Assembly: GCA_026390165.1 (NCBI GenBank)
Contig: JAPLGM010000011.1
Span: 58,565 to 122,564, forward strand
Direction: 5' to 3'
Source of the DNA: Campylobacterales bacterium
GTDB taxonomy: Bacteria > Campylobacterota > Campylobacteria > Campylobacterales > Sulfurimonadaceae
Length of the DNA stretch: 64,000 bases
The notes beneath the pieces were generated by a model that did no database searches, was not told where the DNA came from, and saw nothing but the letters and a program-made list of their open reading frames with translations. Positions 37,181 through 45,425 of the stretch are shown in pieces (positions within the stretch are counted from its first letter, which is position 1; each line of letters starts with the position of its first letter). A program made the translations under genes and the position numbers.

Positions 37181-39643
37181 TTAGAACCCTTCCGTGAATT
37201 TAATGTTACGCTTCACAACATTCATCAAATAATCGGGTGAATACGGCTTAGTGATATACTCCACCATTCCCGACTCAACTCCACGCATCCGATCTGCTTT
37301 GCCACTTCGTGATGTCACCGCGATCAGTGGCATATTTTTGTATTTATTGTATTTCTTAATTTCAGAGGCAAGGGTATACCCATCCATACGTGGCATCTCA
37401 ATATCGATTAACATACCATCAAAGAAGTGATCCCCTTGTTTCAAGATATTAAGGGCTTCAATACCATCCACCGCTTCGACTATAGTTATTCCAAGAGGCT
37501 CCAGTGATTTACGGATAATAGTACGATCAGTTTTGGAATCATCCACTATCATCACGCAATAATCACTTGCACTGTTTTTAACACCGATTTTTTTAGCTTC
37601 ACTTCCCGTCTGCCCCACGGTTGATTTGACCGATTTTGCCATTAACATCAACGCTGCAACGTCTACAATGAGCGTTACCCCTCCATCTCCGCGAATGGTT
37701 GCTCCTGCAATCCCCTCTATCCCTTTGAGATATTCACCAAGAGATTTAATAACAATCTCCTCTTGACCGATGAGGGTATCAACGATGAGACCGATTTTAC
37801 TCTCTGCAAGACCCAATACTACGACGTACGCATGTTCACTGTTATCAAAAACACGCTCTACTTCAAAAATATCTCCGATATGAACAAGAGAGAGGACCTC
37901 ATCCCGAAGACGCATAACCGAACGGCTCTCAACGGTATAAATATCATCTTTAGCAATACGCACCGTTTCTAAAACCGATGCGAGAGGGATAGCATAATAC
38001 TCCTCTTGAACCCCAACAAGCAATGCTTGGATAATGGCAAGGGTCAATGGAATCTTAAGTTTCATCGACGTTCCACGCCCAACTTCAGAATCAATATCAA
38101 TCATCCCGTTGAGTTTTTCGATATTGGTTTTAACCACGTCCATCCCAACGCCGCGTCCCGAAACGCTCGTTACTTGAGCAGCAGTCGAAAATCCTGGGCG
38201 AAAGATAAGAGCAAATGCCTCTTTATCACTCATACCATCGGCTTCTTTTTCGGTAATTAACCCTTTGTCCAACGCTTTGGATTTAAGCATCTCCGGATCA
38301 AGCCCCTTCCCATCATCAATAATTTGGATGACGATGTGATTTCCCTCGTGGTACGCTTTGAGCTGAATCGTCCCGACCTCTTCTTTCCCTGCATCCAAAC
38401 GAATTTGTGGTATCTCAACCCCATGGTCACACGAATTTCGGATAATATGAACCAACGGATCGCCGATCTCTTCAACAATTGATTTATCAAGCTCCGTATC
38501 TTCCCCTGTGATCTCCAACTCAATTTTTTTATTGAGTTCACGTGAAAGGTCACGAATCATACGCGGGAATTTATTAAATACTTTCCCAATAGGAAGCATC
38601 CGTGTTTTCATAACAGCAATCTGCAAATCAGTCGTTACCAATGATACAATGGAGACAACTTGATTGAGCTCTTCTAGAAACGCTTCCCCCTCGTATCGTT
38701 CTTCTACATCATCATTGATTTTAATTAGGCGATTTTTGCCCAATACGAGTTCCCCGATAAGATTCATTAGGTGATCCAGTCGCTTAACATCGACACGAAT
38801 GGTTTGCTCTACGGTTGCGCCACCCTTGGATTCTCCCCCCTCTTCTTTGGGCTCACTTCGGCGCGGTGTAGCAGCAGGTTTTGGTGGGGGGGCAGCTTCT
38901 ACTTTAGGTGGCACCGGTGCAACAACAACAGGGGCTAAAGGAGCTGGTGGCGGTGGTGTAGAATTTTGACTTTTATTGGCCCGCTTAGCTGCATCTTGGG
39001 CTTGTTTTTCAAGGAGCAACCGCTCTATCTCCGCTTCTACTTCGGCATCGCTCATATTACTATAATCAGGCTCTTCTTCTATTACCACCTGAGCACTTGA
39101 GCGTTTAGCCATAGCCTCGGTTTGTTTTTCCGCTAACAATCGCTCTATCTCTGCCTCCACTTCTGCTTCGCTCAGTTGAGAATAATCTACCTCATCCTCA
39201 ACAGCTTTAATCGCAACAATCGGTTCTACAACAACAGCTACAGGTACAACACTGGCTTCTCCATTGGCTACAGCATCCAGTCGTTCAACGCATCCTGCAA
39301 CTTCCACTCCTGCATCCGAACTGCTGTCTCGAATACGCACCAATAACGCTTTCATAAGATCGATTGATTCGAGAATAACATCCATAACATTGGCATCAAT
39401 GACCAAATCCCCATGTCGTGCCATATTAAGCAAATTCTCCATATGGTGCGTCAAATGGGTCAGTACATCGAAATTCAAGAATGAACTTGCACCCTTAATC
39501 GTATGAGCAACACGAAAAATTCGATTCAGTAAATCCAAATCATCCGGACGAGTCTCTAATTCTACCAAATCTTGGTCAAGCTGCTCAATCAGCTCAAACG
39601 CTTCAATTAAAAAATCTTGTAATATCTCTTCAAATTCATCCAT
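37181..39643 (-). CDS. cheA: chemotaxis histidine kinase CheA with C-terminal receiver domain
   Basis: 820 residues. P1 phosphotransfer domain: HTIKGASSFLNF, with His at about 48. A linker (~145-275) follows that contains a duplicated DYSxxSxAEVEAEIERLL-EKQ segment and a proline/alanine-rich stretch in place of a clear P2. P3 dimerisation (RVDVKRLDHLMNLIGELVLGKNRL), the P4 kinase (HIIRNSCDHGVEIP, DDGKGL, GRGVGMDVVKTNI), P5 CheW-like and a receiver domain (VMIVDDSKTDR, LIDIEMPRMDG with phospho-Asp) complete it. The fused receiver is characteristic of Campylobacterota CheA. Lies between cheV and cheW. Confidence 0.96.
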   Translation of the reverse strand: MDEFEEILQDFLIEAFELIEQLDQDLVELETRPDDLDLLNRIFRVAHTIKGASSFLNFDVLTHLTHHMENLLNMARHGDLVIDANVMDVILESIDLMKALLVRIRDSSSDAGVEVAGCVERLDAVANGEASVVPVAVVVEPIVAIKAVEDEVDYSQLSEAEVEAEIERLLAEKQTEAMAKRSSAQVVIEEEPDYSNMSDAEVEAEIERLLLEKQAQDAAKRANKSQNSTPPPPAPLAPVVVAPVPPKVEAAPPPKPAATPRRSEPKEEGGESKGGATVEQTIRVDVKRLDHLMNLIGELVLGKNRLIKINDDVEERYEGEAFLEELNQVVSIVSLVTTDLQIAVMKTRMLPIGKVFNKFPRMIRDLSRELNKKIELEITGEDTELDKSIVEEIGDPLVHIIRNSCDHGVEIPQIRLDAGKEEVGTIQLKAYHEGNHIVIQIIDDGKGLDPEMLKSKALDKGLITEKEADGMSDKEAFALIFRPGFSTAAQVTSVSGRGVGMDVVKTNIEKLNGMIDIDSEVGRGTSMKLKIPLTLAIIQALLVGVQEEYYAIPLASVLETVRIAKDDIYTVESRSVMRLRDEVLSLVHIGDIFEVERVFDNSEHAYVVVLGLAESKIGLIVDTLIGQEEIVIKSLGEYLKGIEGIAGATIRGDGGVTLIVDVAALMLMAKSVKSTVGQTGSEAKKIGVKNSASDYCVMIVDDSKTDRTIIRKSLEPLGITIVEAVDGIEALNILKQGDHFFDGMLIDIEMPRMDGYTLASEIKKYNKYKNMPLIAVTSRSGKADRMRGVESGMVEYITKPYSPDYLMNVVKRNIKFTEGF

Positions 39644-39652
39644 AATAGCCCC

Positions 39653-40591
39653 TTATTGAATATGCGCACGTACAACACGTGCCACTTCATCGTAAAATAA
39701 ATTCGAATCGAACTTGACCAAATAAGCTTCTCCGCCTGCTTCTTTTCCACGCATTTCACTAAAATGATCACTAATAGAAGAGTTGAAAATAATTGGAACC
39801 ATTTTAAATCGTGGATCTTCTTTAACACGTGCTGCAAAATGGAACCCGTCCATCCGTGGCATCTCAATATCCGAAGCAATCAAACGCAGTTTTTTAGAAA
39901 TGTTCTCTCCATAGGTTTCATACAACTCTTCCAAAAGTCGGAGCCCATGTTCTCCATCGCTTCCCTCGATTACATGAAAGCCCATCTTTTCAAACGCTTC
40001 TTTAAGAATACGCCGCGCGGTGGAGCTATCATCCAGAAGTAATACTAACCCCTCAAAACGACTCTCATGTTCACTCAACATAGCACTAGCAGGCTGATAA
40101 AGCCCCAGCTCTTGAACAACACTTTCCAAATCTAAAATCAATAAAACATTATCACCCTCGATGCGCGTTACACCGGTCACTTTTGAACCGTCAACACTGC
40201 TATCAATAAAGGATGCAGGCTCAATATCTTTCCAATTGATACGACGAATCCGTTTCGCTTCATGAACCACAAATCCAATTTGAATATTATTAAACTCAGT
40301 AATAATGACACGAGCATTACGCTCCACACCCTCAGGGGCATCTACTCCCATCCATTTTGCGAGATTAACCACAGGAATTACCACCCCGCGAAGATCAAAA
40401 ATGCCCTCAATAAATGATGGTGTCCCTGGAAGCTCAGTAAGTAGCGGCAAGCGGATGATTTCACGTACTTTGGCGACATTTACACCATAAATACCCTCGT
40501 ATACACCATCCCCTTCTCGTTTAAAAATCCGAAAATCGACCAACTCCATCTCGTTGCTGCCGACTTTTAAAATATCGCCTTGTCCCTTCAT
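39653..40591 (-). CDS. cheV: CheV, CheW-receiver fusion chemotaxis coupling protein
   Basis: 312 residues: an N-terminal CheW domain (to ~165, with FDLRGVVIPVVNLAKWMG and GFVVHEAKRIRRI) and a C-terminal receiver (~178-310, VLLLDDSSTARRI, phospho-Asp in ASDIEMPRMDGFHF). CheV couples receptors to CheA and helps adaptation through phosphorylation. It overlaps the lpxH stop by ATGA and precedes cheA by nine bases, forming a cheVAW block, an arrangement familiar from Helicobacter and Campylobacter. Confidence 0.95.
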   Translation of the reverse strand: MKGQGDILKVGSNEMELVDFRIFKREGDGVYEGIYGVNVAKVREIIRLPLLTELPGTPSFIEGIFDLRGVVIPVVNLAKWMGVDAPEGVERNARVIITEFNNIQIGFVVHEAKRIRRINWKDIEPASFIDSSVDGSKVTGVTRIEGDNVLLILDLESVVQELGLYQPASAMLSEHESRFEGLVLLLDDSSTARRILKEAFEKMGFHVIEGSDGEHGLRLLEELYETYGENISKKLRLIASDIEMPRMDGFHFAARVKEDPRFKMVPIIFNSSISDHFSEMRGKEAGGEAYLVKFDSNLFYDEVARVVRAHIQ

Positions 40592-41340
40592 TGGGGCTCC
40601 TTGTGAAAGATCACTTCTTCCAAAGCACTCTGATTTTGAAATGATTTTACACTATAATATCTTTCATTGCAAGCAAAAGCACCCAAATTTTTATAAATCA
40701 ACTGTGAATAATAAAAACTACGGTTTTGATGATAATGCCCCTCGATTACCATATCACATCCCTTTATCCATTCCGCTCTCGAATGACGTTTAGCAATGAA
40801 TTCAAAATTGTCTATCTGCTGGCAATGATTTTTCCGTTGCATCTGTCTGCTCAGCCCATTAATAATAAATCCTCCGAATTTTTCATTCAAGAAATTTAAC
40901 CCCAAAAGAATCAGACGATTTCGGATGAACGCGGTATAAATTTTGTATCCCAATGGGACACCAATATCCCCATGCAAGAGGGCAACTCGCGAACCGTTAT
41001 GGTTTAGAATTAAAGGCTGATGGGTACGGTCAATCACCCGAATATGGGGAAAAATAGCAGAGAGCTGAAAATCATGATTCCCCTCAAGATAAATAATAGG
41101 GATTTTTAATGAGAGGCTATTGAGTAGATCAATGGCACTGCGGTTAAGCAATAATGTTTGGGTGATAGAACCAAATAGGAGATCAAAATTATCTCCCATT
41201 AAAATCAGTTGAGGGGTTTGAATTTCTCCTTTGTCGAGAGCACTTAAAAAATCAATAAAAGGGGTTCTCCACGGAGCATAATGGGAATCGGCAACAAGTA
41301 TCGCCCCCTCATGAAGAGTATCATCAAGGGACGTATGCAA
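40588..41340 (-). CDS. LpxH-like UDP-2,3-diacylglucosamine hydrolase (calcineurin-type phosphoesterase)
   Basis: A 250-residue metallophosphoesterase with the metal-binding blocks in order: ADSHYA, LMGDNFDLLFG, LEGNHDFQL, ALLHGD and EGHYHQ. The GDxFD block is typical of LpxH/LpxH2 enzymes that make lipid X in lipid A synthesis. Hydrophobic and basic surface helices (FIRNRLILLGLNFL) fit membrane association. It overlaps argC by 17 bases and cheV by four. Lipid A function is inferred from motif type; a different phosphoesterase substrate is possible. Confidence 0.78.
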   Translation of the reverse strand: MHTSLDDTLHEGAILVADSHYAPWRTPFIDFLSALDKGEIQTPQLILMGDNFDLLFGSITQTLLLNRSAIDLLNSLSLKIPIIYLEGNHDFQLSAIFPHIRVIDRTHQPLILNHNGSRVALLHGDIGVPLGYKIYTAFIRNRLILLGLNFLNEKFGGFIINGLSRQMQRKNHCQQIDNFEFIAKRHSRAEWIKGCDMVIEGHYHQNRSFYYSQLIYKNLGAFACNERYYSVKSFQNQSALEEVIFHKEPQ

Positions 41341-42337
41341 TTTTTGGTATCCCCATCTCTTCGGGAAGCCCCATCATAATATTGGCATTCACAACTGCTT
41401 GTGAACTTGCACCGCGCATGAGATTATCAATAGCGCAGATAGCTACCAATGCATTTGCGTGACGCGTGGCATAAATGTCGGCAAAATTAGTTCCTGATGT
41501 CATTTTCGTATGGGGAGGAGCAGTACGAATACGGACAAACGGTTTGTTCTTATAAAATTGCTCTATCACGGCAAGGGGATCAATATCCGATTTCAACGTT
41601 GCATAGACACACGCAAGCATTCCCCGTGTCATCGGGACAAGAGAGGGGACGAATGTAACTTTTACATCGCAACCACACAGTGAACCTGCGTGCTGTTCAA
41701 TTTCGATTGCGTGACGGTGTTTTATAATATTGTAACAATTGATATTATCATTGACACTCACATAATGGGCAGATGCACTAGGAGATTTACCCGCACCCGA
41801 TACCCCAGTTTTGGAATCAATAAAAATAGGATTCGAGAGGTCGATATGCTCTAAAAAAGGGGTAAGTGCCATCAAACTCGCCGTGACATGACATCCCGGA
41901 TTGGCAATCAGCTGCGCACCCTTGGCACTATTTCCATGCAATTCTGGGATTGAATAGACCGCATGAGAAAGATTAGCCACATCTTCATGTTCGCAATAAA
42001 ATGCTTCGTAATTTTCCTGTGTGAGACGATAATCCGCCGATAGATCAACGATCTTCACCCCCCGTTCCAATAACCCTTTCGCCGTATTCATAGCTGTTTT
42101 ATGGGGAAGTGCTAAAAATACGAGTTCACATACTCTCGCCGCGTGATCCAAATCAACCTTTTCAACAGCTAAATCACAAACACCCAGCAGTGCGGGATGA
42201 AGTTCACAAACCGTAGTCCCCCCCTCCGTATTGGCGCAATAGGCAAAGGCAAAAATCGGATGGTGAATGAGCATTTTAAGGAGTTCTAATCCCGTATAGC
42301 CACTCACACCGATGATCCCTACATTAATGGCTTTCAA
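41324..42337 (-). CDS. argC: N-acetyl-gamma-glutamyl-phosphate reductase
   Basis: ArgC performs the NADPH reduction step of arginine synthesis. The 337-residue enzyme shows the nucleotide loop GVSGYTGLELLKML at the N-terminus, the catalytic Cys in IANPGCHVTAS near residue 145, the KTGVSGAGKSP segment, the His in HRHAIEIEQH, and FVPSLVPMTRGML. It overlaps greA by 14 bases and the lpxH-like gene by 17. No other arginine gene is nearby. Confidence 0.95.
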   Translation of the reverse strand: MKAINVGIIGVSGYTGLELLKMLIHHPIFAFAYCANTEGGTTVCELHPALLGVCDLAVEKVDLDHAARVCELVFLALPHKTAMNTAKGLLERGVKIVDLSADYRLTQENYEAFYCEHEDVANLSHAVYSIPELHGNSAKGAQLIANPGCHVTASLMALTPFLEHIDLSNPIFIDSKTGVSGAGKSPSASAHYVSVNDNINCYNIIKHRHAIEIEQHAGSLCGCDVKVTFVPSLVPMTRGMLACVYATLKSDIDPLAVIEQFYKNKPFVRIRTAPPHTKMTSGTNFADIYATRHANALVAICAIDNLMRGASSQAVVNANIMMGLPEEMGIPKIAYVP

Positions 42338-42833
42338 ATACGATCTCCTGATATTTCACCTCTAAGACTTCGAAGTTTTTCACCCCTCCAGGGAGCTTTG
42401 CGTTCACTTCATCCCCCTCTTCACGTCCTAAAAGCTGTCGAGCAAGCGGAGAATTAAAAGAAATAAGCCCCCGTGCAGGATTGCTTTCGCATCCACCTAC
42501 GATAGTATAGGTCACCTCTTCGTCATTATCGAGATTGGACAACACCACCGTTGATCCAAAACTAATACGGGCATGCTCAAGTTCACTGGGATCGACAATT
42601 TGTGCACGTGAAATCACTTCCCCAATCTCTGCAATACGTGTCCCGATAAAGGCTTGTTTTTCACGCGCTGCATGATATTCAGAGTTCTCTTTTAAATCAC
42701 CATACTCTTTTGCACGGTCAATCTCTGCATTAACTTCTGGTAAATCAATATTTTTGAGGGTATTCAGCTCATCTGATAGACGCTGAAACCCGTATTTTGT
42801 CATCGGCTCTTTTTGCTCCACGTTATGCTCCAA
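42324..42833 (-). CDS. greA: transcription elongation factor GreA
   Basis: GreA rescues backtracked RNA polymerase by stimulating transcript cleavage. This 169-residue protein has the N-terminal coiled coil with the acidic tip (DLKENSEYHAAREKQAF) and the C-terminal FKBP-like domain (ISFNSPLARQLLGREEGDEVNAKLPGG). About ten extra N-terminal residues precede the usual MTKYGFQRL start, which is the likelier one if translation begins at the second Met. It is the first gene of the nine-gene minus-strand run, so the promoter for chemotaxis genes downstream may lie in the 135-base gap before 42969. Confidence 0.95.
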   Translation of the reverse strand: MEHNVEQKEPMTKYGFQRLSDELNTLKNIDLPEVNAEIDRAKEYGDLKENSEYHAAREKQAFIGTRIAEIGEVISRAQIVDPSELEHARISFGSTVVLSNLDNDEEVTYTIVGGCESNPARGLISFNSPLARQLLGREEGDEVNAKLPGGVKNFEVLEVKYQEIVFESH

Positions 42834-42910
42834 TAAAATCTAATTGAATCATTATAGCAAATTTATTATAATGCTTTTCATCTTGGTAAGAGTCTGTCAA
42901 AGAGTGCAAT

Positions 42911-42937
42911 TTTAGAAACCTCTATTTTTGCCGATAT
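42911..42937 (+). promoter_or_regulatory. sigma28 (FliA)-type promoter for the YjfB-like gene
   Basis: TTTAGAAA at 42911-42918 and GCCGATAT at 42930-42937 are separated by 11 bases, close to the flagellar sigma28 consensus of TAAAGTTT, 11 bases, GCCGATAA. It ends 31 bases before the ATG at 42969, where AAGAGGTG forms a good ribosome site. Confidence 0.65.
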
Positions 42938-42968
42938 TCTTATACTTTTAAAAATAAAGAGGTGAGTT

Positions 42969-43154
42969 ATGAATTCAATAAATTCTAATGTGAGTACAGG
43001 TCCTGAGATCTATGCTCTGAAAAAAGCAATCGAAGTACAAGGGCAAGGTTTAATGAAAGTCTTAGAGAGTGCAAAAGTTCCTGTAGTACAATCTGCACCG
43101 GTGTCTAGTTCTCCCCTAACAGGACTTGGAAAAGCTCTTGATGTCCGAGGCTAA
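42969..43154 (+). CDS. small YjfB-like putative motility protein
   Basis: A 61-residue protein with a helical segment EIYALKKAIEVQGQGLMKVLES and a Pro/Ser-rich end. The ALKKAxxxQ pattern and size are those of the YjfB family (putative motility proteins). The upstream sigma28-type promoter and strong AAGAGGTG ribosome site support late flagellar expression. Two bases separate it from the rhodanese gene, which may be read through. Biochemical function unknown. Confidence 0.7.
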   Translation: MNSINSNVSTGPEIYALKKAIEVQGQGLMKVLESAKVPVVQSAPVSSSPLTGLGKALDVRG

Positions 43155-43156
43155 GA

Positions 43157-43579
43157 GTGGATTTTGATATAACAAGAAAACAAGTAAAGAATATTTTTTA
43201 TTGGGTTGCATTTATTGGTGTGGCACTTTATTTTGCCTATTCGAAAGGGTGGGTTCTCACTGATTTTGAGTCGATTTCACCCAGACAAGCGTATGACCTT
43301 TTAAAAAATGATACCAATGTCACCCTCCTGGATGTCCGTACACCCGAAGAATTTTCTCAAGAACACATAGAAGGGGCAACGCTTATCCCTCTGCAAAGTT
43401 TGAATGAAAATCTTTCTCAACTTCAAGGGCTTAAAGAGAAAAGGATTATTGTCTATTGTCATAGCGGAGCCCGAAGCGTAGCCGCTTCTCGGATTTTGGT
43501 TAAAAATGGATTTGTTCCTCTCAATATTAGAGGAGGGATAACCGCGTGGAAGAGTGAAAATTTGAGTATTGTGAAGTAA
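43157..43579 (+). CDS. membrane-anchored rhodanese-domain protein
   Basis: 140 residues. One transmembrane helix (IFYWVAFIGVALYFAYSKG, residues 14-32) is followed by a single rhodanese domain. That domain has LLDVRTPEEFSQEHIEGA, the active-site loop IVYCHSGARSVAAS with catalytic Cys near 104, and LNIRGGITAWK. It probably transfers sulfane sulfur at the periplasmic side of the inner membrane. Start is GTG at 43157, with GAGG about seven bases upstream inside the end of the YjfB-like gene. Rhodaneses are frequent in sulfur-oxidising Campylobacterota; the specific donor is unknown. Confidence 0.87.
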   Translation: MDFDITRKQVKNIFYWVAFIGVALYFAYSKGWVLTDFESISPRQAYDLLKNDTNVTLLDVRTPEEFSQEHIEGATLIPLQSLNENLSQLQGLKEKRIIVYCHSGARSVAASRILVKNGFVPLNIRGGITAWKSENLSIVK

Positions 43580-43600
43580 CTTTACCTAAACTCTATTCCC

Positions 43601-45358
43601 TTAAACATTAATAATTACAATATGGTTCGGAGCTTTTTTCGCCTCTTTCTTTTCAAGGGAAAAAAGATGATGTAACTGTTCGGATGAACGGATCGTCGTT
43701 TCCATCCCTACATGTGCGATAACCACACTTACGCTTAAGAGTTTAAACTCTCGTTGCTCTCCAAAACGGTCTTCTGCAATAATACATCCTCGATCTCTAT
43801 CTTTGACATCATAAAATTCTCGAACATCTTCCGTAAATTTAGTGACGAGACGTCCAATTTCTCGACATACTTTTTCAAACGTATGGGACTCATTCAAAAT
43901 AACCCCTAGAAAAAAGTCATCCCCTCCAATATGCCCCTTGAAATACTCTTGTGATAATACTTTATGCATCAAGTCAGCAAACAGTAAAATGACTCGATCT
44001 CCGTTACGAAATCCGTAATAGTCGTTGTAGGGTTTAAAATGATCGAAATCAAAATAACACAATACCGAATCTTTTTTTGTTTCAAAAATGTCAGTAATAT
44101 ATTCGTTGATCATAAAATTACCGGGCAAACGGGTCAAAGGGTTCTCATCACGTGCTCGAATGAGGCTGCGTTCATGGATCGCTTCAATCATCACCCTCGC
44201 ACTTAAATAGCCGATGTATTTGGAAGATTCCACCACCAAAACCCCCGGAGCATTTTCATGCAGGGAAAAGAGTTCCACCATCGTCTCCAAGGGCATCGCT
44301 AAATCCACCACAGGAATCGATTCCATATAGGTTTCCAAGAAGGAGAGATCAGAAGAACGGTTTTGGATCAGCGACCTCCCGTAAGGAGAGTAAATAATCG
44401 ATTTAAGACGATGTTCATGAACAATTCCTACTGGGTGATTTTGACTATTTACCACCGGAACCAAAAATAGTTCATCCTCTTTTTTGAATAAATCAATCAA
44501 GGACTCTACCGATTCACCCATAACAATAGGGCTAAGGTACTCAAGCCGTTTCAATATAATATTCTGATCATTCTTCAAGCGCTTATCCACCAAAAGATCA
44601 CTAGAGATTTCTGTATATTTTTGAAGTATTTCACAACTTTCTAATGTTGGACGCTGAACGAAATATCCTTGTACAAAATGACATCCCACCTCTTTGCACA
44701 CCAATAGCTCTCGCTGAGTTTCTACACCCTCGGCGATAACACGACTTCCCATGAGTGTAGCCAACTGAACGATATGACGCACCAAAAGCTTCTTTTTTGC
44801 ATCTTGATCAATCCCGCTTAAAAAGAATCGGTCAATCTTTATAATATTAGGGGTGCAATGGTAAAGAAGCTTGTATCCCGAATGCCCAATCCCGAAATCA
44901 TCAATAGCGACGCAGAATCCCTCTTGTTCATAGTGACGCATCAGCCGAGTAAAATTATCAAGATTGACAATCTCGTTGCGTTCGGAGAGTTCAAATACCA
45001 TCATCTTATGATCGAGTCCGAAACGGTTCAAAATTCTCGATGTATTCCCTTTTGCAAAATCGGCCATCTCTAACAGACGATTATCAAGGTTGTAAAAAAG
45101 CTTTAAGTTCTGAAAGTTTGGAATCGTACAAAATTTTTCAATAACTTTTTCACGTAACAGAAGATCAAAGGTATAGAGAATATTTTCCTCATACAAACGA
45201 TCAAAAAAGTCATGAATCGACTCAAATCCTAACCTATCGGTTCCACGCAACAACGCTTCCACACCAAAAATGATACCTGAGTGTATATCAACAATAGGTT
45301 GGAAAGCAACATCTAAAACGTTAAAATAATGAAGATAAAAGGGGTGTAAAGGTTCCAT
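43601..45358 (-). CDS. EAL-CBS-GGDEF protein of c-di-GMP turnover
   Basis: 585 residues in unusual order. An N-terminal EAL domain (1-~245) has VAFQPIVDI, GVEALLRG, IDDFGIGHSGYKLL, KIDRFFL, AEGVET and QGYFVQRP. A pair of CBS-like segments (~270-400) follows, and a C-terminal GGDEF domain (~410-585) has the active-site loop GHIGGDDFFLG. Both catalytic signatures look intact, so either activity is possible; CBS domains could sense adenine nucleotides. No membrane segment is present. It is convergent with the rhodanese gene (22 bases apart). Confidence 0.88.
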   Translation of the reverse strand: MEPLHPFYLHYFNVLDVAFQPIVDIHSGIIFGVEALLRGTDRLGFESIHDFFDRLYEENILYTFDLLLREKVIEKFCTIPNFQNLKLFYNLDNRLLEMADFAKGNTSRILNRFGLDHKMMVFELSERNEIVNLDNFTRLMRHYEQEGFCVAIDDFGIGHSGYKLLYHCTPNIIKIDRFFLSGIDQDAKKKLLVRHIVQLATLMGSRVIAEGVETQRELLVCKEVGCHFVQGYFVQRPTLESCEILQKYTEISSDLLVDKRLKNDQNIILKRLEYLSPIVMGESVESLIDLFKKEDELFLVPVVNSQNHPVGIVHEHRLKSIIYSPYGRSLIQNRSSDLSFLETYMESIPVVDLAMPLETMVELFSLHENAPGVLVVESSKYIGYLSARVMIEAIHERSLIRARDENPLTRLPGNFMINEYITDIFETKKDSVLCYFDFDHFKPYNDYYGFRNGDRVILLFADLMHKVLSQEYFKGHIGGDDFFLGVILNESHTFEKVCREIGRLVTKFTEDVREFYDVKDRDRGCIIAEDRFGEQREFKLLSVSVVIAHVGMETTIRSSEQLHHLFSLEKKEAKKAPNHIVIINV

Positions 45359-45425
45359 ACCGTGAGTATAAAATCCTCTGATTACATAGAGGTTACGAGA
45401 TGGGCATATCTAGTTTTAAATAGTT

